Translations under genes and position numbers: made by a program | The notes under the pieces: generated by a model | What the model was told of the DNA's origin: nothing | Seen by the model: the letters and a program-made list of their open reading frames with translations, nothing else | Database searches by the model: none | Assembly (NCBI GenBank): GCA_964610205.1 | Contig: CAZSVI010000059.1 | Span: 1 to 22,394 of the forward strand | Reading direction: 5' to 3' | Source: CAZSVI01 sp964610205 | Lineage (GTDB): Bacteria > Bacillota > Clostridia > DSM-8532 | DNA: 22,394 nucleotides | Part shown: positions 16,077-22,394 of the stretch, piece after piece | How the letters are laid out: each line of letters starts with the position of its first letter | Numbering within the stretch: position 1 is the stretch's first letter

Positions 16077-16104
16077 TTCATATTTAAGAATAATGGAGGT
16101 GCAT

Positions 16105-16965
16105 ATGAAAAAAAGAATTATCAGTGGTGTATTGGCCGGTATCATCCTTATCTTTATTATGGGTCAGCCGCCTTATATAATGGGTATCATTGTTTCAGCC
16201 GTTTCCATTATTGCTTTGTATGAGTTTTACCAATGCATAAGAAAAGTAAACTTCCATCCTGTACGGGAGGTGGGTTTTTTTTCCTGTGGTATGTTTCTGT
16301 TATATATCATGTACTATTCCTTCTATATCAGTCTGGATAAAACAGCTATAGGCCTTTTGTCCCGTGTCCTTTTCCAGAGAAATATGATTTATCTTATTAT
16401 ATATCTGGTTATTGTGTATCTTATGATAAACCTGATATTTCGCAGGAACCGCTTCACATTGGATGATATAGCGGTTACTCTGCTCGGAATTATATATGTT
16501 CCGTTTATGATGTCCTTCGTTTTTCTGGTAAGGATTATGGATAATGGGTTTGAACTGGCTTGGCTGGTTTTGGTAGGCACATTTTCAACGGATACTTTTG
16601 CTTATTTTATCGGGAAATTTTTTGGAAAGGCCAAACTGCTGCCTGAAATCAGTCCTAACAAAACAATAGCCGGAGCTATAGGAGGAGTTGCCGGGAGTGT
16701 TATCTGCACGGCCGCATTTGGGTTTTTTTACGCAAATGGTTATGCCGGAATGAGAATTCCCAATTATCATTATATACTATTAGGCCTTGTTTGCGGTGTT
16801 CTTGCCCAGATTGGTGACTGGGCAGCGTCAGCGATAAAAAGAAGCGTTGGGATTAAGGATTTCGGCCATATCATGCCCGGGCACGGAGGAATACTGGATA
16901 GGATTGACGGCCTTCTTTTTGTTGCTCCGGCAGTATATTTTTATCTGCAGTTTGCCTTGAATTAG
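16105..16965 (+). CDS. cdsA: Phosphatidate cytidylyltransferase (CDP-diacylglycerol synthase)
   Basis: It makes CDP-diacylglycerol from phosphatidate and CTP at the membrane, the branch point for phosphatidylglycerol, phosphatidylserine and related lipids. The product has 286 residues, is very hydrophobic, with about eight membrane helices, and carries the complete family signature near the C-terminus: SAIKRSVGIKDFGHIMPGHG followed by GILDRID, with the metal-binding Asp residues. I start it at ATG 16105, since GGAGGT (16095-16100) lies 4 bases upstream; an ATG at 16093 contains part of that ribosome binding site and is unlikely. It lies 28 bases after uppS and 16 before dxr, within the same operon. 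Confidence 0.96.
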   Translation: MKKRIISGVLAGIILIFIMGQPPYIMGIIVSAVSIIALYEFYQCIRKVNFHPVREVGFFSCGMFLLYIMYYSFYISLDKTAIGLLSRVLFQRNMIYLIIYLVIVYLMINLIFRRNRFTLDDIAVTLLGIIYVPFMMSFVFLVRIMDNGFELAWLVLVGTFSTDTFAYFIGKFFGKAKLLPEISPNKTIAGAIGGVAGSVICTAAFGFFYANGYAGMRIPNYHYILLGLVCGVLAQIGDWAASAIKRSVGIKDFGHIMPGHGGILDRIDGLLFVAPAVYFYLQFALN

Positions 16966-16981
16966 TTCTCGGGAGTATAAT

Positions 16982-18133
16982 ATGACAAATAAAATTGTAA
17001 TACTGGGATCTACAGGTTCTATTGGCGTACAGGCGCTGGAAGTCTGTGAGAACCTGAATATTAAGGTTGTCGGTCTGGCAGCCGGCAGCAATATCACAAA
17101 GCTGGAAGAACAGGCAAGAGAATTCAGACCGGCAATTATATCGGTAATGGAACCTGAAAAGGGAAGGGAATTAAAAAGCCGGCTGAGGGATACTTTTATA
17201 AAGGTAGTCTGGGGCATTGACGGAATGCTTGAACTGGTTTCCGTGCCGGATGCCGATACGGTTTTAACCTCGGTCGTTGGAACTGCCGGTTTGATTCCCA
17301 CGATGAGGGCAATTGAAGCCGGTAAAAATATTGCCCTGGCAAATAAGGAAACGCTGGTTACAGCCGGCAAGCTGGTAATGGAAGCCGCGAAGCAAAACCA
17401 TATCCGGATCTTTCCGGTAGACAGCGAGCATTCGGCGCTGTTTCAAAGCATGTCCGGAAATCGTTCACAGGATATTGAAAAACTGATTCTTACGGCTTCC
17501 GGAGGGCCGTTCCGTGGGTTTTCTGGCAAACAATTAAAAACAGTTTCTCTTAAACAGGCACTCAGGCATCCCAACTGGACTATGGGCAGCAAAATAACTA
17601 TTGATTCGGCCACAATGATGAACAAGGGGCTGGAAGTCATTGAGGCGCAATGGCTTTTTGATGTGGATTTGTCACAGATTCAGGTTCTGATTCACCCCCA
17701 GAGCATTATTCACTCCATGGTTTCATATAGAGATGGTTCCATTATAGCCCAACTTGGGGCTCCCGATATGCGAATACCCATACAATTGGCTTTAACCTGG
17801 CCCTGCCGTATGGATAACAGCTTCGGACGCGTGGACTTCACGGAAATGAATAAATTAACCTTTGAAAAGCCGGACACCGGTGTTTTCCGGTGCCTGGATT
17901 ATGCTTACCGGGCGGCAGGTATCGGAGGGACCATGCCTGCTGTTATGAATGCGGCAAATGAAGTGGCTGTCGATTTGTTTTTAAAAGAGAAAATAGCCTT
18001 TACAGAAATAATGGATCTGATAGAATATGTAATGGAAAACCATTCGATGCATACGAATCCATCCATTAATGATATAATAGATATGGATGAATGGGCAAGG
18101 AATGAAACAATGAGGCTTTTTAAACGTATGTAA
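16982..18133 (+). CDS. dxr: 1-deoxy-D-xylulose 5-phosphate reductoisomerase
   Basis: This is the first committed step of the MEP isoprenoid pathway: DXP is rearranged and reduced with NADPH to 2-C-methyl-D-erythritol 4-phosphate. The 383-residue length is normal. Visible motifs are the NADPH loop GSTGSIG (9-15), ANKETLVTAGKLV, PVDSEHSALFQ with the metal-binding Asp and Glu, TASGGPFR, HPNWTMGSKITIDSATMMNK and HPQSIIHSMV. Nothing conserved is missing. GGGAG is 9 bases before the ATG. With ispG later in this operon the pathway is represented at two steps; the other MEP genes are not in the window. Another name is ispC. Confidence 0.97.
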   Translation: MTNKIVILGSTGSIGVQALEVCENLNIKVVGLAAGSNITKLEEQAREFRPAIISVMEPEKGRELKSRLRDTFIKVVWGIDGMLELVSVPDADTVLTSVVGTAGLIPTMRAIEAGKNIALANKETLVTAGKLVMEAAKQNHIRIFPVDSEHSALFQSMSGNRSQDIEKLILTASGGPFRGFSGKQLKTVSLKQALRHPNWTMGSKITIDSATMMNKGLEVIEAQWLFDVDLSQIQVLIHPQSIIHSMVSYRDGSIIAQLGAPDMRIPIQLALTWPCRMDNSFGRVDFTEMNKLTFEKPDTGVFRCLDYAYRAAGIGGTMPAVMNAANEVAVDLFLKEKIAFTEIMDLIEYVMENHSMHTNPSINDIIDMDEWARNETMRLFKRM

Positions 18134-18178
18134 GAATAACGGATATTTAAAATTATATAAACGGAAGTAGGTTATAGA

Positions 18179-19471
18179 ATGAATATTGTTCTGGCGATAG
18201 TTGCCTTAAGCTTTTTAATTCTTATTCATGAACTGGGCCATTTTATGGTTGCAAGGTGGGCCGGAGTTAAGGTTCTGGAATTTGCCATTTTTATGGGTCC
18301 GAAGCTCTTTTCATGGAAGAGGGGAGAAACCGAGTATTCCATCAGGGCAATCCCTATAGGCGGTTTTGTTAAGATGGAGGGTGAAGAGGAAGTGTCCGCC
18401 GATGAACGCGCCTTCAATAAAAAACCTGCTGGAAAAAGGGCCCTGGTTGTTGCCGCGGGCGCTATTATGAATATATCTATCGCCATTATTATTATGAGTA
18501 TCATATCCTTTTCAATGGGTTACAATACCAGGGATATTGTGAAGCTGAGCGACGATTCGGCATTACTTGACGCAGGCCTTATGAAGGGGGATACAATTGT
18601 TTCCTTTGACAAAAAACATGTCTTTCATCCCAACGATCTGCAAATGTTCCTTTATGTATCGGAAGGGGAGCCGGTTGAGGTAGGTTATCGCCGGGAGGGT
18701 ATTGAAGGGGTACAGCGAGCGGTGGTTACACCGAAAAGATCAACTCCCGTTTATTTGATAGGAATTACAGTCGGGATTGCCGATGGCAGTGCCAGTAATG
18801 CCATCGTACAGGTGGGGAAAGGGTCTCCGGCCGAAACAGCCGGACTGTTGCCCGGAGATATAATCACAAAGGTGGATGATATTGCCGTTACACAAAGAAA
18901 CGATCTGGCCAATTACCTTCAGCAAAGTAGGGATAAGCCTGTGGAAATTACAGTGGACAGAGATGGCGAAATACTTACCGCACATGATGTTACTCCTGTG
19001 CAAAGCGAAACATATCTGGATTTGGGTGTACAATTCGTATATAAAGAGGGGAATTTTTTCGGTTCGATATCAAGCGGAATAAGTTTATCCGTATCCACGA
19101 TACGCAGCGTTTTCTATACAATCGGGTGGTTGTTTGCCGGCAAGGCTTCTTTCAGGGACATCTCGGGACCTGTGGGGATTGTTGCCTATATTGGGGATGT
19201 CGTAGAGATGGGGACGGGAATTTCAGAAAAGCTTCTTTATCTTTTGCAGATAACCGCATTCTTAAGCCTGAATCTTGGAGTTATGAACCTGCTTCCGTTT
19301 CCAGCGTTAGACGGAGGTAAACTGACCTTGATTCTGGTGGAAAAGATCCGGAGAAAGCCCATTCCTCCCGAAAAAGAAGCGTGGATATCCATGGTTGGCT
19401 TTTTCCTTTTGATTATGCTGTTAATCGCAACCCTTTTCAACGATATTCCAAGAATAATACGAGGGTTATAG
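18179..19471 (+). CDS. rseP: Site-2 zinc metalloprotease RseP/RasP, two PDZ domains
   Basis: This intramembrane protease cuts anti-sigma factors and remnant signal peptides in the membrane. The 430-residue protein has the zinc motif HELGH (17-21) in the first helix, FVKMEGE, and the third zinc ligand in NLLPFPALDGG (370-380, Asp378); SGPVGI (329-334) precedes the last helices. The region between helices shows two PDZ-like segments (about 122-185 and 205-272), the second with SPAETAGLLPGDIITKVDD. E. coli RseP has two PDZ domains, whereas B. subtilis RasP is usually described with one. The start has only a modest ribosome binding site (GGAAG/GTAGG), 45 bases after dxr. No anti-sigma factor target is in the window. 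Confidence 0.94.
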   Translation: MNIVLAIVALSFLILIHELGHFMVARWAGVKVLEFAIFMGPKLFSWKRGETEYSIRAIPIGGFVKMEGEEEVSADERAFNKKPAGKRALVVAAGAIMNISIAIIIMSIISFSMGYNTRDIVKLSDDSALLDAGLMKGDTIVSFDKKHVFHPNDLQMFLYVSEGEPVEVGYRREGIEGVQRAVVTPKRSTPVYLIGITVGIADGSASNAIVQVGKGSPAETAGLLPGDIITKVDDIAVTQRNDLANYLQQSRDKPVEITVDRDGEILTAHDVTPVQSETYLDLGVQFVYKEGNFFGSISSGISLSVSTIRSVFYTIGWLFAGKASFRDISGPVGIVAYIGDVVEMGTGISEKLLYLLQITAFLSLNLGVMNLLPFPALDGGKLTLILVEKIRRKPIPPEKEAWISMVGFFLLIMLLIATLFNDIPRIIRGL

Positions 19472-19473
19472 AT

Positions 19474-20535
19474 ATGCCGGAACAAGACATAAGCCGCAGA
19501 GATACCATTAAGGTGAGGGCAGGCAGCCTGTTTATTGGCGGGGATGCTCCTGTATCCGTACAATCAATGACCAACACGAAAACATCGGATATAAAAGCCA
19601 CTGTCAATCAAATCCATAGGCTGGAGGAATCCGGTTGTAATTTGATCCGGGTGGCTGTTCCTGATATGCCTTCAGCTCTGGCTATCAGTGAAATAAAAAA
19701 AGGAATTTCCATTCCTCTGGCAGCCGATATTCATTTTGATTACCGGCTTGCCATAACGGCTATGGAGCAGGGGGCAGAAAAAATACGTATTAATCCCGGA
19801 AATATCGGATCAGCGGAACGGGTAAAAAGTGTTGTATCCTGTGCAAAGGAGAGGAAAATTCCCATACGGATAGGTGTAAATTCGGGTTCGCTGGAAAAAG
19901 ACCTACTGGAGCGTTTTAGAGGTGTTGCACCGGAAGCCCTTGTTGAAAGCGCTTTAAGGCATGTCCGTATACTGGAGGAACTGGATTTTTTCGATATTAT
20001 TATTTCTCTGAAAGCGTCTGATGTAATGCTTACAATCGATTCATACCTGCTTGCGTCTCAGAAGGTATCCTATCCGCTGCATGTTGGAGTGACTGAAGCG
20101 GGGACGGTTTACCAGGGTACGGTAAAATCCGCCGTAGGCATTGGTTCTTTGCTTTCCCGGGGAATAGGGGATACTATCCGTGTTTCCCTTACGGGAGATC
20201 CGGCGGAGGAAGTTAAGGCGGGGAAGGCGATTTTAAAATCCCTCGGCCTTTTGAGCGGGCCGCAGCTTATTTCCTGTCCGACATGCGGACGCACTAAGAT
20301 TGACCTGATTTCGGTCGCTGAAAAAGTGGAAACGGCTTTGGAGGGAATTCATAAGCCTATCAAAGTAGCTGTCATGGGTTGCGTGGTAAACGGGCCCGGC
20401 GAAGCACGGGAAGCGGACATTGGAATAGCCGGCGGGGACGGCTGTGCCATGCTGTTCAAAAAAGGTAAAATCCTTAGAAAAGTGCCGGAGGACAGAATCA
20501 TAGGAGAATTATTAAAGGAAATAGAATACCTGTAA
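19474..20535 (+). CDS. ispG: (E)-4-hydroxy-3-methylbut-2-enyl diphosphate synthase
   Basis: The sixth step of the MEP pathway, the iron-sulfur reductive conversion of MEcPP to HMBPP. I use ATG 19474, two bases after the rseP stop and 8 bases after GAGGG, giving 353 residues; the frame is open back to 19381 but that part lies inside rseP. Motifs are NTKTSDIKATVNQI, AADIHFDYRLA, KIRINPGNIG, HVGVTEAGT, and the cluster ligands Cys268 and Cys271 (SCPTCGR) and Cys303 (MGCVVNGPGE), with the catalytic Glu310. It is the last gene of the operon. A 5-bp stem without a T-tract overlaps its stop, so I see no real terminator before the convergent gene 15 bases on. Confidence 0.96.
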   Translation: MPEQDISRRDTIKVRAGSLFIGGDAPVSVQSMTNTKTSDIKATVNQIHRLEESGCNLIRVAVPDMPSALAISEIKKGISIPLAADIHFDYRLAITAMEQGAEKIRINPGNIGSAERVKSVVSCAKERKIPIRIGVNSGSLEKDLLERFRGVAPEALVESALRHVRILEELDFFDIIISLKASDVMLTIDSYLLASQKVSYPLHVGVTEAGTVYQGTVKSAVGIGSLLSRGIGDTIRVSLTGDPAEEVKAGKAILKSLGLLSGPQLISCPTCGRTKIDLISVAEKVETALEGIHKPIKVAVMGCVVNGPGEAREADIGIAGGDGCAMLFKKGKILRKVPEDRIIGELLKEIEYL

Positions 20536-20550
20536 GCCACTTACCGGACT

Positions 20551-20949
20551 TTAATCCATACCTGAAGTTAAGGCGTTTTCAATAGCTTTCAGCAAAGCTT
20601 TGCTTGTTGTAGTGGCTCCGGAAACCGCATCTGCATTGATAGCCTGTTTATTCAGAACTACACTTATAATTTCTTCGGCCTTTTTAGCATGAGAAGAGTC
20701 ACGGTTGCTGGTGACATTAATTTGCACAATACTGTGATTTTCCATAACAACTTCTACGGCATAGGTAAAAGAACCATATTCGAAAGATCCATTGTATACC
20801 CCGTCATCAATCGTATTCAAATCCACATCTTCTATAACCATGTTTCGTATGGCATCAAGCTCCTTATTCTGCGGTTGAATCTTAAAAACGTATATACCCA
20901 GGGCAGCTAACAAAAGCACAATAACACAGATAATAATGGATTTTTTCAT
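20551..20949 (-). CDS. Membrane-anchored FMN-binding domain protein
   Basis: A 132-residue protein with an N-terminal membrane anchor or signal (about 4-22) and an extracytoplasmic FMN-binding domain (about 45-130). The C-terminal DAVSGATTTSKALLKAI contains D-x-x-S-G-A-T with Thr113, the form of the site on which the ApbE flavin transferase attaches FMN covalently. Such proteins carry electrons outside the membrane, in Rnf and Nqr complexes or in extracellular electron transfer. It is the only convincing - strand gene in the window, convergent with ispG and divergent from htpG. GGGAGG lies 11 bases upstream of the ATG on the - strand. No apbE, rnf or nqr gene is near, so the partner is unknown. 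Confidence 0.87.
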   Translation of the reverse strand: MKKSIIICVIVLLLAALGIYVFKIQPQNKELDAIRNMVIEDVDLNTIDDGVYNGSFEYGSFTYAVEVVMENHSIVQINVTSNRDSSHAKKAEEIISVVLNKQAINADAVSGATTTSKALLKAIENALTSGMD

Positions 20950-21055
20950 CTTATCTGAAACCTCCCATATTCCATTTTTTAATAAGTACGTATTTTTTTA
21001 AATTTAGTTTATACTGAAAAATTTATTTCCAAATGGCTCGACCCAATAAACCAGG

Positions 21056-21086
21056 CCACGCAGAAGGTATAGCTTTTTACCCGTGG
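21056..21086. repeat. Bulged inverted repeat upstream of CIRCE
   Basis: CCACG (21056-21060), a 5-base bulge, and GGTA (21066-21069) are complementary to the uninterrupted TACCCGTGG at 21078-21086. The loop is 8 bases. It lies 14 bases before CIRCE and 48 before the -35 box of htpG. Confidence 0.35.
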
Positions 21087-21099
21087 ACGGTGATATTTT

Positions 21100-21126
21100 T
21101 TAGCACTCTAACTGTCAGAGTGCTAA
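21100..21126. promoter_or_regulatory. CIRCE element (HrcA operator)
   Basis: TTAGCACTC (21100-21108), a 9-base spacer and GAGTGCTAA (21118-21126) match the CIRCE consensus perfectly. HrcA binds it and represses heat-shock genes, classically groESL and the hrcA-dnaK operon. Here it stands before htpG, ending 7 bases before the -35 box. In most described cases CIRCE lies after or over the promoter. Confidence 0.95.
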
Positions 21127-21133
21127 AAAAATA

Positions 21134-21162
21134 TTGACAATCCATACGGAAGCCGTTATGAT
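21134..21162 (+). promoter_or_regulatory. Sigma-A-type promoter of htpG
   Basis: TTGACA (21134-21139), a 17-base spacer and TATGAT (21157-21162). Transcription would start near 21169-21171, about 112 bases before the ATG. CIRCE directly upstream suggests heat-shock control by HrcA. Confidence 0.8.
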
Positions 21163-21170
21163 ATTGTATA

Positions 21171-21206
21171 GAAAGCAATAAGTGGAATCCTTCTTGTTGC
21201 TTTTTT
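21171..21206 (+). other. Terminator-like hairpin at the 5' end of the htpG mRNA
   Basis: An 11-bp stem with one U-G pair, extendable by a G-U pair, forms between 21172-21182 (AAAGCAATAAG) and 21193-21203 (CTTGTTGCTTT), with a 10-base loop. It is followed by a T-tract to 21206. Position and form suggest an attenuator or a stabilising 5' structure; the mode is not known. Confidence 0.55.
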
Positions 21207-21281
21207 CGTGGAACATACATTTAAAAACATATTTCCCGGAGGTTTCAGTTACCGGGCAAAAATACTTGGGAGGGTTTATTA

Positions 21282-22394
21282 ATGAACAAGGAAAAAGGAA
21301 ACATATCCATTCAAACAGAAAACATATTTCCTATTATAAAAAAGTGGCTGTATTCCGAAAAAGATATTTTTATCCGCGAACTGGTGTCCAATTCGGCCGA
21401 TGCCATAAGCAAGCTGGCTAAACTCGTCAGCTTGGGAGAAGCGGAGTTAAGTGAATCACAGAAGTTTAAAATTACCGTTTCCGTTAATGAAAAAGAGGGA
21501 ACCATCAAGGTTATTGATAACGGAATCGGCATGACTTTTGATGAAGTTAAAAAGTATATCAACCAGATTGCTTTTTCCGGAGCGAAGGATTTTCTTGAAA
21601 AATATAAGGATAAAACCGATGATCAGCAAATCATCGGACATTTCGGACTGGGCTTTTATTCGGCTTTTATGGTGGCGAAAAAAGTACAGATTGATACGCT
21701 GTCATATCAGAAGGATGCACAGGCTGTTCGTTGGGTCAGCGAAGGGAATACCGAATTTGAAATGGATGTTTCCGACAGGACTGAAGTCGGTACCGCAGTA
21801 ACCCTGTATATGGCTGATGACAGCAAGGAATTCACCGAGAACTTCAAAATGCGTGAAGTTTTAAGGAAATACTTCGCATATCTGCCATATGAGCTTTATT
21901 TGATTGATGAAAATGAAAAACCTGATAAGGAAAGTAAAGAAGTCCAAAAAGACAAAAACAAGGATGAAGCTAAAGAAGAAAAGAAACCGGAGCCTCTTAA
22001 CAATACAAACCCTCTGTGGAAAAAGAACCCGAAGGATTGTACCGATGAAGAGTATAAAGACTTTTACCGGGACACATTCATGGATTTTCAGGAGCCTCTT
22101 TTCTGGATTCATCTGAACATGGAATACCCATTCAGAATGCAGGGGATTATTTACTTCCCCAGGCTAAAGCATGAATTTGAGACCATGGAAGGAAAGATAA
22201 AGCTTTATTACAACCAGGTTTTCGTGGCGGATAATATCAAGGAAGTCATCCCCGAGTTTCTGTTAATGCTTAAAGGTACCCTGGATTGTCCTGATCTGCC
22301 CTTGAATGTATCGCGCAGCTTCCTGCAGAACGAAGGGTATGTGCAGATGATCTCGCGCCATATTACAAAAAAGGTTGCTGACAAACTAACTCTG
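21282..22394 (+). CDS. htpG: Hsp90 chaperone HtpG, N-terminal and middle part (3' end outside window)
   Basis: An ATP-dependent dimeric chaperone of the cytosol. The frame is open from ATG 21282 to the right edge (371 codons seen; the family is about 620-650 residues), so the C-terminal dimerisation domain is missing only because of the window. The GHKL ATP site is intact: ELVSNSADA with Glu33 and Asn37, DNGIGM (79-84), and GHFGLGFYS (119-127). NVSRSFLQNE in the middle domain corresponds to the usual NVSREILQ, with the ATP-sensing Arg kept. A highly charged Lys/Glu/Asp-rich linker of about 30 residues (210-239) joins the N and middle domains. GGGAGGG lies 7 bases before the ATG. Regulation is suggested by CIRCE and the leader hairpin upstream. 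Confidence 0.96.
   Translation, partial: MNKEKGNISIQTENIFPIIKKWLYSEKDIFIRELVSNSADAISKLAKLVSLGEAELSESQKFKITVSVNEKEGTIKVIDNGIGMTFDEVKKYINQIAFSGAKDFLEKYKDKTDDQQIIGHFGLGFYSAFMVAKKVQIDTLSYQKDAQAVRWVSEGNTEFEMDVSDRTEVGTAVTLYMADDSKEFTENFKMREVLRKYFAYLPYELYLIDENEKPDKESKEVQKDKNKDEAKEEKKPEPLNNTNPLWKKNPKDCTDEEYKDFYRDTFMDFQEPLFWIHLNMEYPFRMQGIIYFPRLKHEFETMEGKIKLYYNQVFVADNIKEVIPEFLLMLKGTLDCPDLPLNVSRSFLQNEGYVQMISRHITKKVADKLTL

Larger units (their letters stand above)
20950..21281. other. Divergent intergenic region between FMN protein gene and htpG
   Basis: This 332-base gap has no real gene. It holds an AT-rich stretch (20960-21030) that should contain the promoter of the - strand gene, although I see no clean -35 box there. 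It also contains an imperfect inverted repeat (21056-21086), the CIRCE element, the htpG promoter, a strong leader hairpin and the htpG ribosome binding site GGGAGGG (21268-21274). Confidence 0.7.

Noticed and set aside
16093..16104. Earlier ATG for cdsA
   Set aside because: It overlaps the ribosome binding site that serves the ATG at 16105.
16828..17370. A 180-codon - strand frame
   Set aside because: Antisense to the end of cdsA and the start of dxr, both certain genes.
19381..19473. Upstream extension of ispG
   Set aside because: It lies inside the end of rseP, and GAGGG with ATG 19474 gives the normal family length.
20532..20544. Hairpin GTAAG-CCA-CTTAC at the end of ispG as a terminator
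   Set aside because: Five base pairs, no T-tract, and it overlaps the stop codon.
21182..21421. A 79-codon + strand frame over the htpG leader
   Set aside because: It starts in the leader hairpin and overlaps htpG in another frame without a ribosome binding site.

Overview
The window looks like the chromosome of a low-to-mid GC Gram-positive anaerobe of the class Clostridia. The evidence is the strong GGAGG-type ribosome binding sites, the uppS-cdsA-dxr-rseP-ispG gene order, a perfect CIRCE element, DUF6382/FHA and DUF5702-type proteins that I associate with Clostridia, and Flp1-like pilin features. Nearly every gene is on the + strand; the one clear exception is a small FMN-binding protein. 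I see no tRNA, rRNA, CRISPR array, insertion sequence or phage gene.

Layout. (1) 1-884: the C-terminal part of a membrane sensor histidine kinase that enters from the left edge, followed by a 364-base gap with a terminator-like hairpin and a good sigma-A-type promoter. (2) 1249-10491: a Tad (tight adherence, type IVb pilus-like) cluster: tadB, tadC, a Flp1-like pilin, a TadE-like pseudopilin, a 1036-residue coiled-coil protein of DUF5702/TadG type, a second TadE-like protein, a short TadV/CpaA-type prepilin peptidase and a DUF6382-FHA membrane protein. The TadA/CpaF ATPase and the TadZ and CpaB proteins are absent from the window, although the cluster appears to start from its own promoter. 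(3) 10488-15053: a MarR-family repressor with a consensus promoter and tandem dyad operator, a possible 15-codon leader ORF, and two ABC exporter half-transporters that look like an asymmetric heterodimeric multidrug exporter. (4) 15096-20535: a promoter and structured leader, then uppS, cdsA, dxr, rseP and ispG. These cover undecaprenyl carrier synthesis, CDP-diacylglycerol synthesis, two MEP-pathway steps and site-2 intramembrane proteolysis. (5) 20551-22394: a convergent membrane-anchored FMN-binding protein, then a divergent CIRCE-marked promoter and htpG (Hsp90), cut by the right edge.

How the genes work together. In the Tad cluster the TadB/TadC platform would assemble pilins that the TadV-type peptidase cleaves after the glycine in a G-x4-E motif; three proteins here carry that motif. 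The exporter operon is probably self-regulated by its MarR protein through operators that cover the transcription start. The isoprenoid/lipid genes supply envelope precursors. The most interesting points are the Tad cluster without an ATPase but with a giant DUF5702 protein and an FHA protein missing a key serine, the leader ORF abutting the exporter, the structured uppS leader, and the htpG promoter, where CIRCE lies upstream of the -35 box and a terminator-like hairpin sits at the predicted mRNA 5' end.
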